From assembly GCA_903830725.1 (NCBI GenBank), contig CAIKVH010000143.1, positions 1 through 43,833 on the forward strand: 43,833 bases of DNA. The letters run 5' to 3'. This document shows positions 43,680 through 43,833 of the stretch, piece by piece. The notes under the pieces were generated by a model. It did not search any database and was not told the DNA's origin. It saw nothing but the letters and a program-made list of their open reading frames with translations. Numbering within the stretch: position 1 is the stretch's first letter; each line of letters begins with the position of its first letter. Source of the stretch: an uncultured Burkholderiales bacterium (GTDB taxonomy: Bacteria > Pseudomonadota > Gammaproteobacteria > Burkholderiales > Burkholderiaceae_C). The position numbers were made by a program, and so were the translations under genes.

Positions 43680-43833
43680 CAGTTGAGCTGTTAAGCGGTT
43701 GGGCAGTTGAGCTGTTAAGCGGTTGGGCAGTTGAGCAGTTGAGCAGTTGAGCAGTTGAGCAGTTGAGCAGTTGAGCAGTTGAGCAGTTGAGCAGTTGAGC
43801 AGTTGAGCAGTTGAGCAGTTGAGCAGTTGAGCA
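43680..43833. repeat. 8-bp tandem array running off the window end
   Basis: Six diverged octamers form two copies of a 24-base block (CAGTTGAG, CTGTTAAG, CGGTTGGG). Thirteen perfect copies of CAGTTGAG (43728-43831) and the first two bases of another follow at the window end, so the true length is unknown. It lies upstream of the J-domain gene. Confidence 0.98.

Noticed and set aside
43680-43833. Possible CRISPR array, plasmid iterons or DnaA-box cluster
   Set aside because: Units are only 8 bases with no spacers, do not match the DnaA box, and no cas, rep or dnaA gene is present.

Overview
The window reads as a chromosomal segment of a betaproteobacterium, most likely order Burkholderiales. 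This rests on gene content and order: folC-dedD-cvpA-purF-metZ, ppnP-argG, ilvD divergent from lgt, mltB divergent from a histone-deacetylase-family gene plus mscS-etfB-etfA, a four-domain rhodanese protein linked to cysteine dioxygenase, and a tRNA Ala-Glu-Asp cluster after gltX. Base composition is moderate for the order, and several accessory stretches are clearly more AT-rich. I cannot name genus or species.

Left edge (1-2.6 kb): an AT-rich SAM-methyltransferase gene, the 3' tail and terminal inverted repeat of an ISL3-type insertion sequence, tRNA-Leu(UAA) and a RodZ-like membrane protein. This looks like the edge of an integrated segment beside a tRNA. 2.6-6.9 kb (minus strand): a secreted polysaccharide deacetylase coupled to a beta-propeller protein, then a class III CoA-transferase gene overlapping an RsuA-type pseudouridine synthase gene. 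7.1-9.9 kb: a 939-residue fusion of cysteine dioxygenase with four rhodanese domains. 9.9-13.3 kb: accessory genes, including a kinase-like C-lobe protein, a 631-residue orphan with an NEA repeat, and an acidic conserved protein. 13.4-20.7 kb: central metabolism (class I fumarase, acetyl-CoA synthetase, cytochrome c, IlvD, Lgt). 20.9-24.9 kb: malonyl-CoA decarboxylase, a decayed Bug-type binding protein, a second CoA-transferase and cytochrome b561. 25-31.6 kb: MltB, a deacetylase-family amidohydrolase, MscS, EtfBA and nitronate monooxygenase. 31.7-34 kb: PpnP, ArgG and an ArsC-like protein. 34-41.4 kb: folC, dedD, cvpA, purF, metZ and gltX. 41.4-43.8 kb: three tRNAs, a DUF2237 protein, an HExxH membrane protein, a J-domain protein, and an octamer repeat running off the window end.

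Much of the metabolism converges on acyl-CoA and C2-C4 acids: acetate activation, malonyl-CoA decarboxylation, two CoA-transferases, fumarase, and electron-transfer flavoprotein. This suggests an aerobic heterotroph using organic acids and fatty acids.

The most distinctive feature is the number of short tandem repeats with 7-12 bp units. Those inside genes have 9- or 12-bp units, which keep the frame. Those between genes have 7-, 8- or 10-bp units. One array overlaps a stop codon, one seems to have replaced the end of a truncated gene, and one is at least 13 perfect copies long at the window edge. There is no CRISPR array, rRNA operon, integrase or complete mobile element.
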